Positions 1 through 12,292 of a DNA stretch of 64,000 nt are shown piece by piece. Source of the DNA: Dyella sp. AtDHG13 (GTDB taxonomy: Bacteria; Pseudomonadota; Gammaproteobacteria; Xanthomonadales; Rhodanobacteraceae). Both the position numbers and the translations under genes were made by a program. The notes beneath the pieces were generated by a model. It had not been told where the DNA came from, searched no databases, and worked only from the letters and a program-made list of their open reading frames with translations. How positions within the stretch are numbered: position 1 is the first letter of the stretch; each line of letters starts with the position of its first letter. The stretch lies in NCBI RefSeq assembly GCF_003201105.1, contig NZ_QICJ01000011.1:124001-188000 (forward strand). The letters are read 5' to 3'.

Positions 1-1079
1 CTGCCTTCGCCCAGGCTGGCCTTCTTGGTCTCGACGAAGTTGCCGATGTGCACGCCTGCCGCCAGCTCGGTGCCCGGACGCAGCCGCGCGAACGGCCCGA
101 TGATGCACGGACCATGCGTCACAACGCCTTCGAGGTCGCAATGCGCCTGCACCACGGTGCCTGCGGCCAGGCTCACGTCCTTCAGGCGCGTGAACGGCCC
201 GATCCGCACGTCGTCGCCCAGCGTCACCTCGCCTTCGAGAATGACGTCGATGTCGATCTCCACGTCCAGGCCGGCGTGGACCTTGCCGCGCACGTCGATG
301 CGCAACGGATCGCAGATGCGCACGCCTTCCAGCGCCAGCGCTTTCGCGTTGCGCGCGCGGAACTCGGCTTCGAGCTCGGCCAATTGCCAGGGATTGTTCG
401 CGCCGGCAGCCTCGAATTCGTCCGCGCACTCCACGCAGGCCGCCGCGCGGTTTTCCTCGGCGGCCATGGCGAAGATGTCGGTGAGGTAGTACTCGCCCTG
501 CACGTTGTTGCGGTCGAGCCGCGAGGTCCAGCGCTTCAGCGCGTCGGCTTCGGCGGCGACGATGCCGGTGTTGATCAGGTTGATGGCGCGCTGCGTGTCG
601 TCCGCGTCCTTCTCTTCCACCACGGCACGCACGAAGCCGTTGCCGTCGCGCAGGACGCGGCCGTAGCCGAACGGTTGTGCCACGCGCGTGGCGAGCAGGC
701 TCACGGTGCCTTCGGCGCGCACCAGTTTCTCCAGCGTCTGCGCGCGGGTCAGCGGCACGTCCCCATACAGCACGAGCACCGTCGCGTCGTCCGGCACGTC
801 CAGCAGCGCCTCGCGCACGGCATGCCCCGTGCCCAGGCGCTGGGATTGCAGCACCCAGCGCAGATCGTCCTGCCCTTCGAACGCAGCCCGCACCTGGTCG
901 CCGCAATGGCCGTAGACCACATGGACCGCCTGCGGCTGCAGGGCGCGCGCCGCTTCGAGCACGTGGGCCAGCAGCGGGCGCCCCGCCAGCGGCATGAGCA
1001 CCTTCGCCTTCTTCGATTTCATGCGCTTGCCCTCACCGGCGGCGAGGACGATGACGTGGAGCGGGGCGTTCTTGGGCAT
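1..1079 (-). CDS. glmU: GlmU, bifunctional UDP-GlcNAc pyrophosphorylase / GlcN-1-P acetyltransferase (partial, 3' end off window)
   Basis: GlmU acetylates glucosamine-1-phosphate and then couples it to UTP, giving UDP-GlcNAc for peptidoglycan and LPS in the cytoplasm. Translation from the ATG at 1079 starts [20 protein letters not shown], the nucleotidyltransferase signature with the LAAGxGxRM loop, followed by a Lys-rich stretch and [11 protein letters not shown]. About 360 residues are visible against a usual length of about 456. The last visible part reads as left-handed beta-helix hexapeptide repeats (for example [20 protein letters not shown]), the start of the acetyltransferase domain. 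The missing part lies to the left of the window. It sits downstream of the atp operon and a small lipoprotein gene on the same strand, as in many gammaproteobacteria. No internal damage is seen. Confidence 0.95.
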   Translation of the reverse strand, partial: MPKNAPLHVIVLAAGEGKRMKSKKAKVLMPLAGRPLLAHVLEAARALQPQAVHVVYGHCGDQVRAAFEGQDDLRWVLQSQRLGTGHAVREALLDVPDDATVLVLYGDVPLTRAQTLEKLVRAEGTVSLLATRVAQPFGYGRVLRDGNGFVRAVVEEKDADDTQRAINLINTGIVAAEADALKRWTSRLDRNNVQGEYYLTDIFAMAAEENRAAACVECADEFEAAGANNPWQLAELEAEFRARNAKALALEGVRICDPLRIDVRGKVHAGLDVEIDIDVILEGEVTLGDDVRIGPFTRLKDVSLAAGTVVQAHCDLEGVVTHGPCIIGPFARLRPGTELAAGVHIGNFVETKKASLGEG

Positions 1080-1162
1080 GAGTCGAGCCTGTGTTCGGTT
1101 AGCGGCGGAGGATAACAGCCAGCGCGCGCGTCCCCAGGGGCCTGAGGAGGCAGATCGTCTGG

Positions 1163-1711
1163 CTATTTCGGGCTATGCGGCGACGCCGAGGCATCCGTGA
1201 CCGGCTTGCCGTCCTTCCAGGCAAAACGAAATACATAGTCCATGCTGAACGGACGCGTTTCGCTGCCCACCACGTGTGTGTTGCCGCCGGCATCCGCCGC
1301 CCATTGATTGACGCGCAGCGGCTCGAAGCGCCATTGCATGACGGCGGCGCGCACCGCTTCGTCGAACAGGCGTGTATCGGCATCCGCCGGCGCTTCGCCG
1401 GCCATGCGCACTTCGGAAACGCGGCCTTGCTCGTCAACGATCAACCGCGCCAGCACTTCACGGGGCGGCAGCCGCCGGTCGAGCAGCGAGGGCGGATAGA
1501 CCGGCGCCGGCTGCTCGCGCGGGACCGCGCCGGTCGACACCTGCCCAAGGGCGAGCGGGTAATGCTGAAGATCGTTCCTGGCGACACCTTGGGTGCCCGG
1601 CCTGGACGGGCCCGCGGGCGGCGTACTCGCACAGCCCGCCAGGCCCATCGCCAGCAAGGCGGGCCAAAGGAACAGGCGCCTCGGCCAGCCCACGATGCGC
1701 TTCACATCCAT
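1163..1711 (-). CDS. Lipoprotein with TonB C-terminal-like domain
   Basis: A 182-residue predicted lipoprotein. The start at 1711 is chosen because a GGAGG lies about ten bases upstream; a longer frame to 1795 would run through the atpC terminator. The N-terminus has basic residues, a hydrophobic stretch and a lipobox (GLAGC) with the Cys at about residue 26. Residues from about 75 to 160 resemble a TonB_C energy-transducing domain ([20 protein letters not shown], then [14 protein letters not shown] and [10 protein letters not shown]). Classical TonB is held in the inner membrane by a transmembrane helix, whereas this one would be lipid-anchored, and the proline-rich spanning region is short. 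Its role is therefore uncertain: a periplasmic TonB-like partner or a domain relative with another job. It lies between atpC and glmU. Confidence 0.75.
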   Translation of the reverse strand: MDVKRIVGWPRRLFLWPALLAMGLAGCASTPPAGPSRPGTQGVARNDLQHYPLALGQVSTGAVPREQPAPVYPPSLLDRRLPPREVLARLIVDEQGRVSEVRMAGEAPADADTRLFDEAVRAAVMQWRFEPLRVNQWAADAGGNTHVVGSETRPFSMDYVFRFAWKDGKPVTDASASPHSPK

Positions 1712-1742
1712 GGCGCAGCCTCCGTGTCGGGAGGCGGCAGCA

Positions 1743-1773
1743 TAAACAAAAACGCCGGCACGAGGCCGGCGTT
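1743..1773 (-). terminator. Rho-independent terminator after atpC
   Basis: The sequence holds a perfect 9-bp stem (AACGCCGGC, loop ACGAG, GCCGGCGTT at 1751-1773). Read on the minus strand it is followed by TTTTTGTTT. It ends the atp operon just downstream of atpC, so the lipoprotein gene and glmU probably depend on read-through or their own promoter. Confidence 0.85.
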
Positions 1774-1801
1774 CCGTGGGTTGTTGCCCGGGCAAGTCCG
1801 C

Positions 1802-2227
1802 TCAGTGCTTGAGCGTCTTGCGCAGGCGTTCCAGCGCCTGCAGCTGGGTGATGGCTTCGGCCAGCTTGGCCTGCGCCTCGGCGATCTCGACCGCGTCGGT
1901 GCGGTTGGCCAGGGCGTCCTCGGCTTCCTGCTTGGCGCGCTGGGCGGCGGCTTCGTCCAGGTCGGACGCGCGCGCGGCGGTATCGGCCAGCACGGTGACG
2001 ACCTGCGGCTGCACTTCCAGGATGCCACCGGACACCCAGAACTGCTGACGCTCGCCATTGCCCAGCACCACATCGACGTGGCCCGGCTTGAGGCGGGTGA
2101 TCAGCGGCGCATGGCGGGGCGCGATGCCCAGTTCGCCCATCTCGCCGGTGGCGACCACCAACTGCGCGTCGCCCGAGAAGATCTCGGCTTCGGCGCTGAC
2201 GATGTCGACACGGAGGGTATGACTCAT
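1802..2227 (-). CDS. atpC: ATP synthase F1 subunit epsilon
   Basis: Epsilon belongs to the central stalk of F1, linking gamma to the c-ring and inhibiting ATP hydrolysis. The 141-residue product has the usual length. It starts [19 protein letters not shown], contains the beta-sandwich signature [18 protein letters not shown] and a [10 protein letters not shown] segment, and ends in the two-helix C-terminal region ([20 protein letters not shown]). It is the last gene of the atp operon, and a terminator follows. Spacing from atpD is about 130 bases and is filled by an inverted repeat. Confidence 0.97.
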   Translation of the reverse strand: MSHTLRVDIVSAEAEIFSGDAQLVVATGEMGELGIAPRHAPLITRLKPGHVDVVLGNGERQQFWVSGGILEVQPQVVTVLADTAARASDLDEAAAQRAKQEAEDALANRTDAVEIAEAQAKLAEAITQLQALERLRKTLKH

Positions 2228-2249
2228 GGTTTTGCTCGCTTTGCTCGCT

Positions 2250-2350
2250 TTGGAGGGAATAGGGAATGGGGATGAAGGGAATCGGAAAGAGCGGCCGCGT
2301 GTGAGCGCTGGGCTTTTGCTATTCCCTATTCCCGATTCTCCATTCCCTGA
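2250..2350. repeat. Long imperfect inverted repeat in the atpD-atpC spacer
   Basis: Two arms rich in GGGAATAGGGAATGGGG-like words (2253-2285) and their complement (2320-2349, TATTCCCTATTCCCGATTCT) face each other across about 35 bases. Families of intergenic GGAATAGGGAATGGGG repeats are common in Xanthomonadaceae genomes (from memory). It can form a hairpin in the atp transcript. Confidence 0.7.
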
Positions 2351-2359
2351 AAGCAGCCG

Positions 2360-3820
<1,461 letters not shown>

Positions 3821-3821
3821 T

Positions 3822-3898
3822 CATGGTCGCGTGGTTTTTTTGTGAAGAGTGCGACCATGGATGATCGCCTTTTGACTTTCGCGGTCACGGATGACCGC
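3822..3898. repeat. REP-like palindromes between atpG and atpD
   Basis: Two 18-base palindromic units with a 30-base period, at 3851-3868 (GCGACCATGGATGATCGC) and 3881-3898 (GCGGTCACGGATGACCGC), match at 14 of 18 positions. The first unit can also pair with CATGGTCGC at 3822-3830. The second is a perfect 7-bp stem with a CGGA loop. They lie inside the transcribed spacer, so they probably shape mRNA processing or stability. Confidence 0.7.
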
Positions 3899-3903
3899 AC
3901 TCA

Positions 3904-4830
3904 TTAAACCGCCGCGGCGCCGCCCACGATTTCCGAGATTTCCTGGGTAATCGCAGCCTGACGCGCCTTGTTGTAGATCAGCGTCAGTTCGCCGATCACC
4001 TTGTTGGCGTTGTCCGACGCCGCCTTCATTGCGACCATGCGCGCGGCATGCTCGCTGGCGAGGTTTTCCAGCACGCCCTGGTACACCACCGACTCGATGT
4101 AGCGACCCAGCACGAACTCCAGCACCGTGGCGGCGTCGGGTTCGTAGATGTAGTCCCAGTCGTGCTTCTGCTCGAGCTTGAGGCCGGCCACCGGGAAATC
4201 CGGCGAATTGGGCTTGCCTTCACCGCTCACCATTTCCTCGGCCACCACCGGCAGCGGCAGCAGCGCGTGGATCGACGGCTTCTGCGTCATGGTGTTGACG
4301 AAGTCGTTGTGCGCCAGGAACACGCGGTCCAGCTTGCCGCCGGTGTAGGCGTCCAGCATCACCTTGATCACGCCGACCAGGTCCTCGACCTTGGGCTTCT
4401 CGCCCAGATGCGTGGCGCTGCCGATCAGGTTCACGCCCTTGAGGCGGCGGAAGAACTGCACGGCCTTCTGGCCGACGGCGACGACGTCGATCTCCGCGCC
4501 CTTGTCCTGCCACTCGCGGATGACCGGGAGCAGGCGGCGGAACAGGTTGGAGTTCAGGCCGCCGCACAGGCCGCGGTCGGTGCTGATGACCAGGAAGCCG
4601 ACGCGCGCGACCTTCTCGCGCTCCTGCAGGAACGGATGGCTGAAATCCGTGCTGGCCTGCGCCACGTGCGCGATCACCTTGCGCATGGCGCGCGCATAGG
4701 GACGCGAGGCCTTCATCAGATCCTGCGCCTTGCGGATCTTCGAGGCCGAGACCATTTCGAGCGCGCGCGTCACCTTGCGCATGTTCTGCGTGCTCTTGAT
4801 CTTGGTTTTGATTTCGCGTCCGCTTGCCAC
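3904..4830 (-). CDS. atpG: ATP synthase F1 subunit gamma
   Basis: Gamma is the rotating central stalk of F1. At 308 residues it is slightly longer than the E. coli protein (about 287). It begins [20 protein letters not shown] and has the [16 protein letters not shown] signature near residue 85. It ends in the conserved C-terminal helix ([35 protein letters not shown]). The extra length lies in the middle (around [20 protein letters not shown]). It sits between atpA and atpD. Confidence 0.97.
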   Translation of the reverse strand: MASGREIKTKIKSTQNMRKVTRALEMVSASKIRKAQDLMKASRPYARAMRKVIAHVAQASTDFSHPFLQEREKVARVGFLVISTDRGLCGGLNSNLFRRLLPVIREWQDKGAEIDVVAVGQKAVQFFRRLKGVNLIGSATHLGEKPKVEDLVGVIKVMLDAYTGGKLDRVFLAHNDFVNTMTQKPSIHALLPLPVVAEEMVSGEGKPNSPDFPVAGLKLEQKHDWDYIYEPDAATVLEFVLGRYIESVVYQGVLENLASEHAARMVAMKAASDNANKVIGELTLIYNKARQAAITQEISEIVGGAAAV

Positions 4831-4883
4831 GTTTGCCTCAACCTAGTGGGTTAGTGCGATCCCGGCGTTCTTTGCCGGAGTGC

Positions 4884-4909
4884 TGTACGGCCGTCTGGAC
4901 GGCCGTACA
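4884..4909. repeat. Perfect 11-bp palindrome between atpA and atpG
   Basis: TGTACGGCCGT, loop CTGG, ACGGCCGTACA: a perfect stem-loop in the 91-base atpA-atpG spacer. No T-run follows on the minus strand, so it looks like a REP-type or mRNA-stability hairpin and not a terminator. Confidence 0.75.
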
Positions 4910-4921
4910 CCCTATTACTGC

Positions 4922-6472
<1,551 letters not shown>

Positions 6473-6499
6473 GGGTCGATATCCTGAAAATTTAGAAAC

Positions 6500-6597
6500 G
6501 AGTTAAGAGTAGTGAGCAGTGAGTGAGAGCGGCGGCATCGCGGTTGCGTAACCTCTCGTTTCCCACTTCTCCCCGCTCTTTTCCGCTCTCAGTGCGT
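6500..6597. repeat. Imperfect inverted repeat in the atpH-atpA spacer
   Basis: A GTGAGCAGTGAGTGAGAGC-type arm (about 6510-6530) faces CTCGTTTCCCACTTCTCCCC and CCGCTCTCAG (about 6553-6597). The words recall GTGAGAAGTGAGAAACGAG-type intergenic repeats known in Xanthomonadaceae. It is an imperfect element in transcribed spacer DNA. Confidence 0.5.
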
Positions 6598-7122
6598 CAG
6601 CGCGCGGGTCATGCGCGCCAGACGTCCACGGGCGGAGCCATCGATCACTTCGCTGCCGGTGTCGATCACCACGCCGCCCAGCAGCGAGGCGTCGACCTGG
6701 GTTTCCAGTTCGATCTCGCGCTTGAAGCGGCGCTTGAGCGACGCCTTGAGCTGCTCGGCCTGCGCCGCGTCCAGGGCGAAGGCGCTGGTCACCTTGACCA
6801 GCAGCTGCGACTCGGACTCGCGCTTGTACTGCTCGAACAGCTCGGCGATTTCCGGCAGCAGCGCCATGCGGCGGTGCTCGGCCAGTTCACCCAGGAAATG
6901 GCCGAACGGCGTATCGGCGCCCATGCCCTGCGGCAGGTGCAGCGCGACGAGCTGTTCCGGCGACACGCGCGGGTCGTTGCCGAAGCCGGCCACGCGCGCG
7001 TCCTTGGCCACTTCCGCGGCAAAGGCCAGCGCCTGCGACCATGCGCCAAGCGAGCCGGCCCCATGGGCCAGCTCGAAGGCAGCACGCGCGTAGGGGCGGG
7101 CGAGGGTGATTGCCTGCGCCAT
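6589..7122 (-). CDS. atpH: ATP synthase F1 subunit delta
   Basis: Delta (OSCP) joins the peripheral stalk b-dimer to the top of F1. The 177-residue product begins MAQAITLARPYARAAFELA, the standard RPYA(R/K)A(A/L)FE signature. It ends in the C-terminal domain with KRRFKREIELETQVDASLLG and GGVVIDTGSEVIDGSARGRL. The gap to atpF is only 3 bases, which indicates translational coupling. Confidence 0.97.
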   Translation of the reverse strand: MAQAITLARPYARAAFELAHGAGSLGAWSQALAFAAEVAKDARVAGFGNDPRVSPEQLVALHLPQGMGADTPFGHFLGELAEHRRMALLPEIAELFEQYKRESESQLLVKVTSAFALDAAQAEQLKASLKRRFKREIELETQVDASLLGGVVIDTGSEVIDGSARGRLARMTRALTH

Positions 7123-7125
7123 GGC

Positions 7126-7596
7126 TTAGATCTCGGCCACGAGCTGGTCGAGCATCGCCTTGTGGGCGTTGGCGTCGACTTCGCGCTGCACGATCTTCTC
7201 GGCGCCCTGGACGGCCAGGCGGCCCACCCAGCCACGCAGCTCTTCGCGCGCGCGCTGCTGCATGCTGGCGACTTCCTCGGCGGCGTTGGCCTTCACGCGG
7301 TTGGCTTCGCTGATCGCTTCGGCGCGAGCCTTGTCCACGATCTGGTTGGCCTGCTGCTGGGCGCGCTCGATGATCTCGTTGGCCTGCTGGCGGGCCTGCT
7401 TGATCTCGTTGGCGACCTTGGCGTCGGCGTCCTTCAGCTCGGCGCGCGCCTTCTCGGCGGCGGCCAGGCCATCGGCAACCTTCTTCTGGCGTTCTTCAAT
7501 CGCGTGATTGAGCTGCGGCCAGATGAACTTGGTGGTGAACCAGACCAGGATGGCGAAAGAGACCATCTGGCCCAGGAAAGTCAGATTGATATCCAT
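7126..7596 (-). CDS. atpF: ATP synthase Fo subunit b
   Basis: Subunit b forms the peripheral stalk. The 156-residue product has one N-terminal membrane helix ([20 protein letters not shown], with the conserved Asn and KFIWPQ following). A long charged coiled coil rich in Ala, Glu, Lys and Arg then runs to the C-terminus. Length and layout are typical. Confidence 0.97.
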   Translation of the reverse strand: MDINLTFLGQMVSFAILVWFTTKFIWPQLNHAIEERQKKVADGLAAAEKARAELKDADAKVANEIKQARQQANEIIERAQQQANQIVDKARAEAISEANRVKANAAEEVASMQQRAREELRGWVGRLAVQGAEKIVQREVDANAHKAMLDQLVAEI

Positions 7597-7640
7597 GAGC
7601 TTTCCGATTAACTCCGGTAACGCGTTAAACCGCCAATCGC

Positions 7641-7660
7641 CGCAGCGGATGTCCGCTGCG
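7641..7660. repeat. Short palindrome between atpE and atpF
   Basis: CGCAGCGG, loop ATGT, CCGCTGCG: a perfect 8-bp stem in the 83-base atpE-atpF spacer. No T-run is present. It belongs with the other small stem-loops found in this operon. Confidence 0.65.
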
Positions 7661-7679
7661 ACGACTCAATTCGCGCCGA

Positions 7680-7988
<309 letters not shown>

Positions 7989-8043
7989 CTAAAGAGTGAT
8001 AAAGGCAAAGCGGTTTAAAGCGGAACCGGATGAAACAAAAACC

Positions 8044-8880
<837 letters not shown>

Positions 8881-9246
8881 TTAGCCCTTGAATCTGAACG
8901 CCAGCAGATTTATTGCGTAAGCAGCCACCAGCCCCGTGATGGCAGCTAGTGGCGGTAATTTCCATTGACCCAGGATCGCGACGAGCCCTCCGCCGATCAC
9001 GATCCATTTCAGGACCATACCTGACATCACGCGCCACATCGTCATGCCGCCGCTGCCCAGCCCCCTGAAGGTACGCCACGCCAGAAGCGCCGTACCCAGC
9101 GCCACGAGTGTGGCGCCTGCAGCGGCCGCCAAAGCTTGGCGCGGCCCCTGCAAAAGGAAGCTGAGAGCCAGGCCCCCCGCCACGGCAAGCTGCAGCAAGA
9201 TAATGCGCAGCGCCAGACGACGACCGGAAGCAAGACTGTTGATCAC
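8881..9246 (-). CDS. atpI: ATP synthase subunit I (assembly/accessory protein)
   Basis: AtpI is a small membrane protein thought to help assemble the c-ring. This 121-residue product has four hydrophobic segments (LRIILLQLAVAGGLALSFLL, AAAGATLVALGTALLAW, MVLKWIVIGGGLVAILG and ITGLVAAYAINLLAFRFK). Sequence conservation in this family is low. The call rests on the membrane layout, the size and its place as the first gene of the atp operon, 3 bases before atpB. Confidence 0.85.
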   Translation of the reverse strand: MINSLASGRRLALRIILLQLAVAGGLALSFLLQGPRQALAAAAGATLVALGTALLAWRTFRGLGSGGMTMWRVMSGMVLKWIVIGGGLVAILGQWKLPPLAAITGLVAAYAINLLAFRFKG

Positions 9247-9315
9247 GTGACGTTCCCGCGCGGCTTCGCTCTAGGCGGCACCGAACCAGCTACGGGCCAC
9301 GGTCCAATCCCAAAA

Positions 9316-9345
9316 AGTATATCAGCGAGGCATTTAGAGCGACAA
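9316..9345 (-). promoter_or_regulatory. Candidate sigma-70 promoter of the atp operon
   Basis: On the minus strand, TTGTCG (9345-9340) and TATACT (9321-9316) are separated by 18 bases and lie about 70 bases before the atpI start. They fit -35 and -10 elements. This is pattern recognition only. Confidence 0.5.
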
Positions 9346-9422
9346 GCCGCGCTTGCCGCGGCATCTTGTCAACGGCGATTTCGTTCACGAATCCCTTGGA
9401 TCGTGAGAAATCGCGGATAGAA

Positions 9423-9450
9423 AAAGGGCCGGACATCCGTCCGGCCCTTT
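9423..9450 (-). terminator. Rho-independent terminator after the phasin gene
   Basis: A perfect 12-bp stem (AAAGGGCCGGAC, loop ATCC, GTCCGGCCCTTT). On the minus strand the second arm runs into TTTTTC. It separates the phasin-like gene from the atp promoter. Confidence 0.85.
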
Positions 9451-9491
9451 GACGCAACTGGGGGGAAGAGGCGCTGCGTCTGCAAACGGTC

Positions 9492-9887
9492 TTACTTGGC
9501 GGCCGCGGCGGCCTTCTTCACAGCGGCCACCGGCGCCGACACGGCGTCGTTGGCGGCCTGCTGCTGCTCCTGCACGAGCGCGCTCAGCGACTCGGCGGTC
9601 TTCTGCGTCACGGCGATGATTTCCTGGGTGACGGCGACGGCGCGCTCGGCGTTTTCGCGGCCGGCGGCGGCAGCCTTTTCCCACAGGGCGCGCAGGCCGT
9701 CGACATCACGGGTTTCCAGGGCGCCGCTGATGAACTCGGCGGCGGCTTCGGACTGCTTCTCCAGCGCGCGGATCTGCAGTTCGGCGACCTGCTCCAGGCC
9801 CTTGAGGGCCACCGACTGGGCCTTGAAGGCGCTGTCGGCAAGCTGCTTGGCGTAAGCAAAAACCTGGGCATTCAATTGCTGCGTCAT
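9492..9887 (-). CDS. Phasin family protein
   Basis: A 131-residue, Ala/Gln/Glu-rich, almost wholly helical protein with phasin-like layout (MTQQLNAQVFAYAKQLADSA near the start, then ALKGLEQVAELQIRALEKQS). The C-terminus is an Ala/Lys-rich tail (AAVKKAAAAAK). Phasins coat polyhydroxyalkanoate granules; many members in this order have no proven granule. The start at 9887 has GAGGG about ten bases upstream; an in-frame start 16 codons earlier lacks family similarity. The upstream spacer is A/T-rich compared with its surroundings. No PHA synthase gene is seen in the window. Confidence 0.75.
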   Translation of the reverse strand: MTQQLNAQVFAYAKQLADSAFKAQSVALKGLEQVAELQIRALEKQSEAAAEFISGALETRDVDGLRALWEKAAAAGRENAERAVAVTQEIIAVTQKTAESLSALVQEQQQAANDAVSAPVAAVKKAAAAAK

Positions 9888-10040
9888 GACTTGGTCCCTC
9901 GGCGGGATTGGGGGTAGTGGCATACACCCTATCAAGTCATTTTGTGCAATGCAATATAATTTTCCTGAATGGATCGATCTGACTCAAAAAATTCAAGATT
10001 ACCAATCCATTACAGTCAAACGCCAGGATACTGCGACGCG

Positions 10041-10403
10041 TCAAAAACTGGCGCGGCTGCAGCTGGCACCGGAGGTACAGGTCTCGTGCACGACCACCTT
10101 GTCCAGGCCCGGCAAGGCCGGCTGCAGGCGCTTGAAGATCCAGCGGCAGAGCATTTCGCTGGTCGGGTTCTCCAGGCCCTCGATGTCATTCAAGTAATGA
10201 TGATCAAGCTGGTCGAACAGCGGCGCGAACGCGGCCTTGACGTCGGCGAAGTCCATCACCCAGCCCAGCGTGGGGTCGGGCTCGCCCTCGACGTGGATCT
10301 CGATGCGGAAGGAATGGCCGTGCAGCCGCGCGCACTTGTGGCCCGGAGGCACGTTCGGCAGGCGGTGGGCCGCCTCGATGTGGAATTCTTTGAAGATATG
10401 CAT
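10041..10403 (-). CDS. queD: QueD, 6-carboxy-5,6,7,8-tetrahydropterin synthase
   Basis: QueD turns 7,8-dihydroneopterin triphosphate into 6-carboxytetrahydropterin, the second step towards queuosine in tRNA. The 120-residue product begins [20 protein letters not shown]. Zn ligands are H13, H28 and H30, and the catalytic Cys is C24 in [12 protein letters not shown]. The C-terminal VHET motif is present. The start codon sits inside a predicted hairpin (10401-10431), described separately. It shares no operon with the atp genes or the sugar genes. Confidence 0.93.
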   Translation of the reverse strand: MHIFKEFHIEAAHRLPNVPPGHKCARLHGHSFRIEIHVEGEPDPTLGWVMDFADVKAAFAPLFDQLDHHYLNDIEGLENPTSEMLCRWIFKRLQPALPGLDKVVVHETCTSGASCSRASF

Positions 10404-10431
10404 GCGGGCATTCTAACGCCTCGCCCGCATG
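10401..10431 (-). promoter_or_regulatory. Hairpin covering the queD start codon
   Basis: CATGCGGGC (10401-10409) and GCCCGCATG (10423-10431) form a 9-bp stem with a 13-base loop. On the minus strand the queD ATG is in the 3' arm and the only nearby GAGG is in the loop region. This could limit translation initiation. It may also be chance in GC-rich DNA. Confidence 0.4.
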
Positions 10432-10439
10432 CCGCCCCG

Positions 10440-11264
10440 TTATAGCCAGTCCAGCTGGAACCACGCGGAGAGCGTTTCGCCCGGCGCGAGGTAGTGCGCC
10501 AGGCCGAGATTGACGGCATCGGGCGGCCCGGTCTGCGGTTCCACGCAGGTCGCGTGCGCCGGTTCGTCGTAGACCACCCAATGATCGCAATTGGAGGTCA
10601 GGCGCAATGCCTGCCCGGCGCGATGCAGCTCCACCGGTTGGGCGTTGACGAAGCAATCATCCCACGGCGGCAGTGGTGGATCGACCAGCGGCAGGCACGC
10701 GATGCCTTCGTCGTCGCGCGGATAGGCGCGTGCCGGCGTGAACACCAGGCGATCCGGTTTGAGGAACCAGGGATGCCAGCCCAGCGTCACCGGCATGCCG
10801 TGCGCGCCCGCCGTCACGGCAAGCTCCATGCGCAGCGCATGTTCCGAGACGTGGAAACGCTGGCGCGCCATGCCGCCGAAGGGCCAACGCGCGTCTTCCG
10901 GCAAGGCCAGCGACAAGGCGGCTTCATGCGTGCCGTGGGCATCCACCTGCCAGGGCGCCGCAAAGCCCACGCCGTGGATGGCGTGCGCGCCCAGGTTGAG
11001 CGGCAAAGCGAAACGCTGTCCATCGAAGCCGAATCGACCGTGCCGGATGCGCCCCGCCCAGGGCAGCATCGGATAGCTGCCCCACGCGATCATCTCCGGA
11101 TGGCCATCGTCGTGGCCCACCAGCCACTCGGCGCCCGCGTAGCGAATCTGCGCCACGCGCCCGCCTGCCGATGGCGCGATCACCACGCTCAGGCTGCCGC
11201 GCCCGATATGCAACAACTCGCCGGGAGCCATCGGCGCCAGCGCACTATCCACGTGCACCGCCAT
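10440..11264 (-). CDS. Aldose 1-epimerase family protein (galactose-mutarotase-like)
   Basis: A 274-residue cytoplasmic protein of the mutarotase-like beta-sandwich fold, which interconverts alpha and beta anomers of sugars. Family marks are the early Arg in WAGRIRHGRF, the His in HAIHGVGFAAPW, the catalytic-type His in LGWHPWFLKP and the Glu in CVEPQTGPPDAVNLG. It overlaps the end of the upstream GH43 gene by 20 bases and is the last gene of the TBDR-symporter-GH43 set, so it probably acts on xylose, arabinose or their oligomers. No good ribosome site is seen at 11264; translational coupling is likely. An ATG at 11231 is the alternative start. Confidence 0.85.
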   Translation of the reverse strand: MAVHVDSALAPMAPGELLHIGRGSLSVVIAPSAGGRVAQIRYAGAEWLVGHDDGHPEMIAWGSYPMLPWAGRIRHGRFGFDGQRFALPLNLGAHAIHGVGFAAPWQVDAHGTHEAALSLALPEDARWPFGGMARQRFHVSEHALRMELAVTAGAHGMPVTLGWHPWFLKPDRLVFTPARAYPRDDEGIACLPLVDPPLPPWDDCFVNAQPVELHRAGQALRLTSNCDHWVVYDEPAHATCVEPQTGPPDAVNLGLAHYLAPGETLSAWFQLDWL

Positions 11265-12270
11265 AGGGATCGATGCGTCGGATGCTGCCGTCGGCCTCGT
11301 ACGTGAGCTCCGTCATCTTGATCGAACGCAGGTGCGTGACGCCGCCCGACAGCAGGGCGTCGTGATAGAACAGGTACCACTTGCCGTCGATCTCGCAGAT
11401 CGAGTGGTGCGTGGTCCAGCCGACGACTTCGCTGAGGATGGTGCCCCGGTAGGTGAAGGGGCCGTACGGATGGTCGCCGGTCGCATAGCACAGCAGGTGC
11501 GTGTCGCCGGTGGAGTACGAGAGATAGTAGGTGCCGCGATACGTGTGCATCCACGGCCCTTCGAAATAACGCCGCGCATGGTCGCCCGCACGCAGCGGTT
11601 CGCCGGCCTCGTCGAGGATGACGATCTCACGCGGCGATTCGGCGAACTGCTTCATGTCATCGCTCAGCCGGGCGATGCGGGGACCGAGCGCCGGCTCGTG
11701 CGATGCCGGTTCCTCGTTCGCTTCCGCATAGCTGTTGTCGCGGTACTTCTGCAGCTGGCCGCCCCAGATACCGCCGAAGACCATATAGAACGCGCCGTCG
11801 TCATCACCGAACACGGCCGGATCGATGGAATAGCTGCCGGCGATGGCCTCCGGCTCAGGCACGAACGGACCTTCCGGGCGCTCGCCCACCGCCACGCCGA
11901 TCTGGAACAAACCATTGGCGCGCTTGGCAGGAAAATAGAGGTAATAAAGACCATCCTTCGCGGCGGCATCGGGCGCCCACATCTGCCGTTGGGCCCAGGG
12001 CACGTCCCTCACATGTAGCGCGACGCCGCAATCGATAGCTTCGCTGTCCGGCGAATCCATGCGGAAGACGTGGTAGTCCTCCATGCAGAAATGGTCGCCG
12101 TTGTCGTTGAAGGGCACGCCGCCCTCGATGTCGTGCGAAGGGTAGATGTAGATCTTGCCCTCGAACACATGCGCCGACGGGTCGGCCGTGTAGATGTGCG
12201 TCACCAGCGGCTGGGAAATGGCCCTGGCGGCCAGCGACGACAGATCGTCCGGGGTCGTTTCATCCGTCAT
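11245..12270 (-). CDS. Glycoside hydrolase family 43 (cytoplasmic arabinofuranosidase/xylosidase type)
   Basis: A 341-residue GH43 enzyme without a signal peptide, so it acts on imported oligosaccharides. The five-bladed propeller residues are visible: general base D30 (TADPSAHV), pKa-modulating D150 (SIDPAVF) and general acid E237 (YFEGPWMH). WAPDAAAKDGLYYLYFPA matches the second-blade pattern. Substrate within GH43 (beta-xyloside or alpha-L-arabinofuranoside) cannot be told from these motifs. It follows the GPH symporter by 22 bases and overlaps the epimerase gene, so import, hydrolysis and mutarotation are linked in one transcript. Confidence 0.9.
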   Translation of the reverse strand: MTDETTPDDLSSLAARAISQPLVTHIYTADPSAHVFEGKIYIYPSHDIEGGVPFNDNGDHFCMEDYHVFRMDSPDSEAIDCGVALHVRDVPWAQRQMWAPDAAAKDGLYYLYFPAKRANGLFQIGVAVGERPEGPFVPEPEAIAGSYSIDPAVFGDDDGAFYMVFGGIWGGQLQKYRDNSYAEANEEPASHEPALGPRIARLSDDMKQFAESPREIVILDEAGEPLRAGDHARRYFEGPWMHTYRGTYYLSYSTGDTHLLCYATGDHPYGPFTYRGTILSEVVGWTTHHSICEIDGKWYLFYHDALLSGGVTHLRSIKMTELTYEADGSIRRIDPYGGARG

Positions 12271-12292
12271 GCAAGGATTCCGATATGCGGTT

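Noticed and set aside
9367-9372. TTGACA on the minus strand as the atp -35 element
   Set aside because: No -10-like hexamer lies 16-18 bases downstream. The TTGTCG/TATACT pair closer to atpI fits better.
10404-10439. A preQ1 riboswitch in front of queD
   Set aside because: The spacer to the next gene is only 36 bases. It lacks the small hairpin plus A-rich tail arrangement of preQ1-I; only a simple stem is seen.
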